DNA of 60,000 bases from Cryptomeria japonica (Eukaryota > Streptophyta > Pinopsida > Cupressales > Cupressaceae). Shown in pieces: positions 56,877-60,000 of the stretch. The DNA is taken from contig NC_081415.1 in assembly GCF_030272615.1 (NCBI RefSeq), positions 508,514,873-508,574,872 of the forward strand, written 5' to 3'. Within the stretch, counting starts at the first letter, position 1. Every line of letters starts with the position of its first letter. The notes below the pieces were generated by a model. It had not been told where the DNA came from and did no database searches. It was given only the letters and a program-made list of their open reading frames with translations. The position numbers were made by a program, and so were the translations under genes.

Positions 56877-57985
56877 TAAGAGGTGGGGTGAATTAGTATG
56901 CCAAAAACCTCTGTCCTTAAACACTTACATAGTCTGATGATAAACCGGTAAAACAGTCTAACAGATAGACCAGTTACCACACATGCAAACCAAAATGCAA
57001 ATAAAGCATTCACCCACAAAAACAATACAACCATAACACAAGATATTTGATGTGGAAACCCAACTGGGAAAAACCATGGTGAGATGGAACTCACAAGTCA
57101 CTATCTGTAGAATAGAAACCAGACCGGTTAAGGTCTTACAATGTTCTTCACCAGAACAGATCCTGTTAGGAATCTCAATCTCTGTTAGGAGATAAGTCCG
57201 ATTAAAGACTACCTTGTTAGAGGATTTCAGATTCACTCAAGTGAACCACCTTGTTAGAGGATTTTACAAAGTCTTTGAGGCCTACCCGGTTAAGGGCTAC
57301 AGACTTGTCAAAGATGTGAGTAATCAACAAGTGTTTGATCTATCTAATAGCACAAACTGCTTGGTTAGATCCAGTATTGCTCATAGTTAATGCATTCCAG
57401 CATTACTTTAGTCTTCTCTATCTCTCTCTCAGTTACAACTTGATCTTCTCAGATAAGATCGTTCTTCCAACAACTCAACAACCACCTTAAACCCTAGCAC
57501 AACATTAACCCTTTCAGCAACAACTTAAAACCCTAGACATGATGTCCTTTTAAAGGAATCTGATTTCATGTCGGTCCAATAGGATTACATTACAATTTCC
57601 TAGGTTCAATGAATCTAGACATACTCAGTAACACGACACAAAAAGCACCGTCAATGTGTCAGCACCATCAAACAATCGGTGGATTGGTAACTCATCACAG
57701 AGTATTACCGGTTCATACAAAATACCGGTTGTTGGTTTGACAAAAATGAAGACTGGTAAGAATGTGTTGTGCCGCTTTTCTCCCTTGTACCAGTTGAGAT
57801 CCACAAACCGCTTGGGGTCGTCATGCCGCTTCAGACCGGGAAACACATTCTGCAAAATCATTAATAGTCTAAAGACTAGAATACAACATACCGGTTGAGC
57901 TCTAGCTCATACATATAAAGGGGATCTCAATAAAAGTGTGTGTCCATCAATGACAATCACAACATAAACAACAAAAATGCCAACA
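56877..57985 (-). repeat. 3' LTR of a minus-strand LTR element (copia-like)
   Basis: On the minus strand TGTTGGCATTTTTGTTG starts at 57985 directly after a polypurine tract, and the sequence runs to an ATTCACCCCACCTCTTAG-type end near 56877, a wording common at copia LTR ends. It contains many ACCGGTT words (56945, 57122, 57705, 57723, 57889). The left boundary is approximate. The partner LTR lies beyond the window. Confidence 0.7.
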
Positions 57986-57999
57986 ATCTCCCCCTTTGG
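57986..57999 (-). promoter_or_regulatory. Polypurine tract
   Basis: Minus-strand GCCAAAGGGGGAGAT immediately before the LTR start TGTTGGC. Confidence 0.8.
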
Positions 58000-58346
58000 C
58001 ATTGATGGCAACACTTAGGAAAATAAAATTTTGACGTCTAAGTGTTTTACAATCAAAACATGCCATTGACAAAATTGCTCCCCCTAAGCATATACACTAT
58101 CCCTTAATCAATACAATGTATAGAAATTTTGCATACAGAGCATAAACATTGAGATGTCAGAGCATAATACATATAGAAAAACATATATCAAAATTTCAAA
58201 ACCAGATACTTCTCCTTATTCTTCTCCAAAATAGATAGAGTACTTCTCCCCCTGTATTAGAAGATCAAAATTTTAAAACCAAAAACAGATACTTCTCCCC
58301 CTTTGCCAACAATGACAAAGTACCATTGAATAACCCTATTTCCATT

Positions 58347-58440
<94 letters not shown>

Positions 58441-58681
58441 CTTATGACAACAATGAATAATATTTGTCAGAAACTGATTTATAGTCCTGCAAAAATTGTT
58501 TCATGGATAGAGACCAGGACTCAAGTAGGGAGGTTGCCACTTCTTTCTTTGTTTGCATCTGGGATACCTGTTCCTCCATGGCATCAACTATGCTCAGTTC
58601 CCATGTGACTGTCAGGGCATATAGGTTCAGATAACACTTCTGAAGAATTTGCAGTCGTGGAAGTAAAACCAGTTGAAGCTC
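58000..58681 (-). other. 3' interior between the Lys/Glu-rich frame and the LTR
   Basis: No further gene. It includes repeated CTTCTCC(C)CC words (58210-58310) on the plus strand and the (AT)n tract. Confidence 0.5.
58349..58437. repeat. (AT)n microsatellite
   Basis: About 88 bp of uninterrupted AT dinucleotide. It lies within the 3' part of the Lys/Glu-rich frame's element and probably expanded after insertion. Confidence 0.97.
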
Positions 58682-60000
58682 CTACAAATCCCTAGACTGT
58701 GTACTGATCTCTTGCTCCATCTTGGCTGACTGGATCTGGAATCGGTGAACGGTTTGCCCATATGTTGCAAAGGAATCATAAGGTGTCTTAAATGTGCCCA
58801 AGTAGGACTGTAAGTCTATTTGAAGCTTTTTCTTCTTGGCTAGCACATCATCGCAGAACAGATGAGGTTGACAGATTTTGCTTAGTAGCAAGTTTCCCTC
58901 ATCCAAGGCATTCCTTATGTCCTTTTGGTCTTTCAGCAGTTCAATCCTAAGCTCATTCATCTTTTTCACCAGAGCAATGCTAAGAGCCTTTTGGTGCTCT
59001 TTCTTGACATTGGCCTCAACTGCTTCTTCCAGGCTCTACACCTGATCATCCACTACAATACATAGTAGTTTGAGTTGTGCTAGTGATGATTTAGTGTCAG
59101 GAAGATTAGTACTGGGGATTAAACCGGTAAGGGTGTCTACAGCCGCCTGAATTATGTCTTGTTCCTTTTTCCTGCGAATGATCTCAAGGTGCTCTTGAGC
59201 AACCTTGATGCTTTGCATAAGCTCTGACTAACTTGCAGACTGGAGATCAATAGGACTGGAGATATCAGCCGGTTTAGCTTCGCTCCCGGTTGCCTTAGGG
59301 GTCTCCATCTGTGTGCTCTTCATTGCTTCAGCGGCCTTGTCTGTTTCTTCCTTCTTCTTTTTCTCAGCTTCCTGCTTCTATTCTTGTGCCTTGTCTTCCT
59401 CTGCTTGCTTTTTCCTCTCTATTTCCTTCCTCTTCTCTTCTTCTTTCTCTTCCTCTTCCTTCTTCTTCTTTTCTTCTTCTTCCTTCTTCTTTGCTTCCTC
59501 TTCCTTCTTCTTCTTTTCTTCCTCTTCCTTCTTTCTCTTTTCTTCCTCTTCCTTCTTCCTCTTTTCTTCCTCTTCCTTCTTCCTCTTTTCTTCCTCTTCC
59601 TTCTTCTTCTTCTCTTCCTCTTCCTTCTTCTTCTTTTCTTCCTTATCCTCTTCTTCTTTCTTCTTCCTATCATCTTCTTGCTTCTTCTTCTCTTCATCTT
59701 TTCGTTTCTCCTCTTCCTCTTTTCTCTTCTCTTCCTCTTTCTTCTTTTTCTCATCTTCATCCCTCTTCTTCTTCTTTGTCTGTTCCTTAGCCGCTTCCTG
59801 TGTGTCCTTGGCTTGCTCACTGCCCTGTTCTGCTTGTTGCCCCTGTTCTGTTTCCCCAGAAGGCATGTCATGAGTGACATCTTCTATGTCCAGTGCATTG
59901 ACATCAATAGTGTCGATTGGTTCTTCAACTAGGTTTCCTTCTTCATCAAAAACTTCATCCGGTTTGGAAATAACTGGTTCTTTTTCTGCTTGGAGGTTGG
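58682..60000 (-). pseudogene. Lys/Glu-rich coiled-coil frame of an LTR element, runs off the edge
   Basis: A single minus-strand frame open from the right edge through about 58450, broken only by TAG codons at 59378, near 59230, 59036 and 58682. The order from the edge is an acidic part (SKPDEVFDEEGNLVEEPIDT), ~150 residues of (K/E/R)-rich repeats (KKKEEEEK-type, 59790-59400), a Ser/Ala linker, then a helical region (MQSIKVAQEHLEIIRRKKEQ, LAKKKKLQIDLQSYLGTFKT, RFQIQSAKMEQEISTQ) likely to be coiled coil. It precedes the polypurine tract and LTR, so it belongs to the 3' interior of that element. I do not recognise a function; it could be an extra ORF or the only gene of a non-autonomous element. 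The start codon is outside the window. Confidence 0.65.

Noticed and set aside
59311-59932. Plus-strand frames rich in Ser/Phe/Leu
   Set aside because: They are antisense shadows of the Lys/Glu-rich minus-strand frame (poly GAA/GAG read backwards).
1-60000. tRNA, rRNA or organelle DNA
   Set aside because: No cloverleaf with conserved T-loop box, rRNA core or organellar gene order was seen; TGGTATCAGAGC sites are retroelement primer sites.

Overview
The window looks like nuclear DNA from a large, repeat-rich plant genome, most probably a gymnosperm such as a conifer. This is inferred from dense nested LTR retrotransposons, two LINEs with plant-type RNase H tails, a PLS-class pentatricopeptide-repeat (PPR) relic and AT-rich spacers. 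I see no intact host gene, no rRNA or tRNA gene, and nothing bacterial or organellar. Almost every coding region is a decayed mobile-element gene.

Left part (1-6132): a broken CWC22-like splicing-factor copy on the minus strand (about 365-1735), a PPR pseudogene (3195-4106) and a minus-strand Ty3/gypsy scrap (4501-5384), with AT-rich spacer between them.

6133-21311: a young 15.2-kb Ty3/gypsy element of Tat type, flanked by the 5-bp target duplication CCTGT. It has one 2,501-codon gag-pol frame interrupted only by three TGA codons. The domains run gag, protease, G-patch-like, RT, RNase H, a second RNase H (aRNH) and integrase. Between pol and the 3' LTR lies an antisense gene for a plant mobile domain (PMD) protein, with a predicted first exon, a 790-bp intron and its own TATA box. 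Matching GCGTCTGTG arrays sit near the 5' end of both opposed transcription units and are reverse complements of each other. The two LTRs differ at 3 of 687 bases. The last 97 bp of the 5' LTR, and with it the expected primer-binding site, are replaced by unrelated DNA.

21312-31412: AT-rich spacer, then a 7.9-kb LINE (23463-31393) flanked by a 19-bp target duplication. ORF1 and ORF2 overlap as ATGA. A third frame of 618 codons follows the ORF2 stop by 4 nt and lies inside the target duplications, which is unusual for a plant LINE.

32360-53101: an old Ty3/gypsy element carrying three later insertions. A non-autonomous minus-strand gag/protease LTR element (32878-40722, duplication CTTTT) sits in its 5' LTR. 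A small non-autonomous copia-like element (43758-47094, duplication AGGCC) sits in its RNase H region. A 5'-truncated minus-strand LINE (about 48745-52395) sits at its 3' end.

53102-60000: spacer, a minus-strand Ty3/gypsy pol relic (about 54190-56876), then the LTR (about 56877-57985), polypurine tract and a long Lys/Glu-rich frame of another minus-strand LTR element that runs off the right edge. Across these elements most in-frame stops are TAG or TGA, as expected from decay of methylated CAG and CGA codons in silenced repeats.
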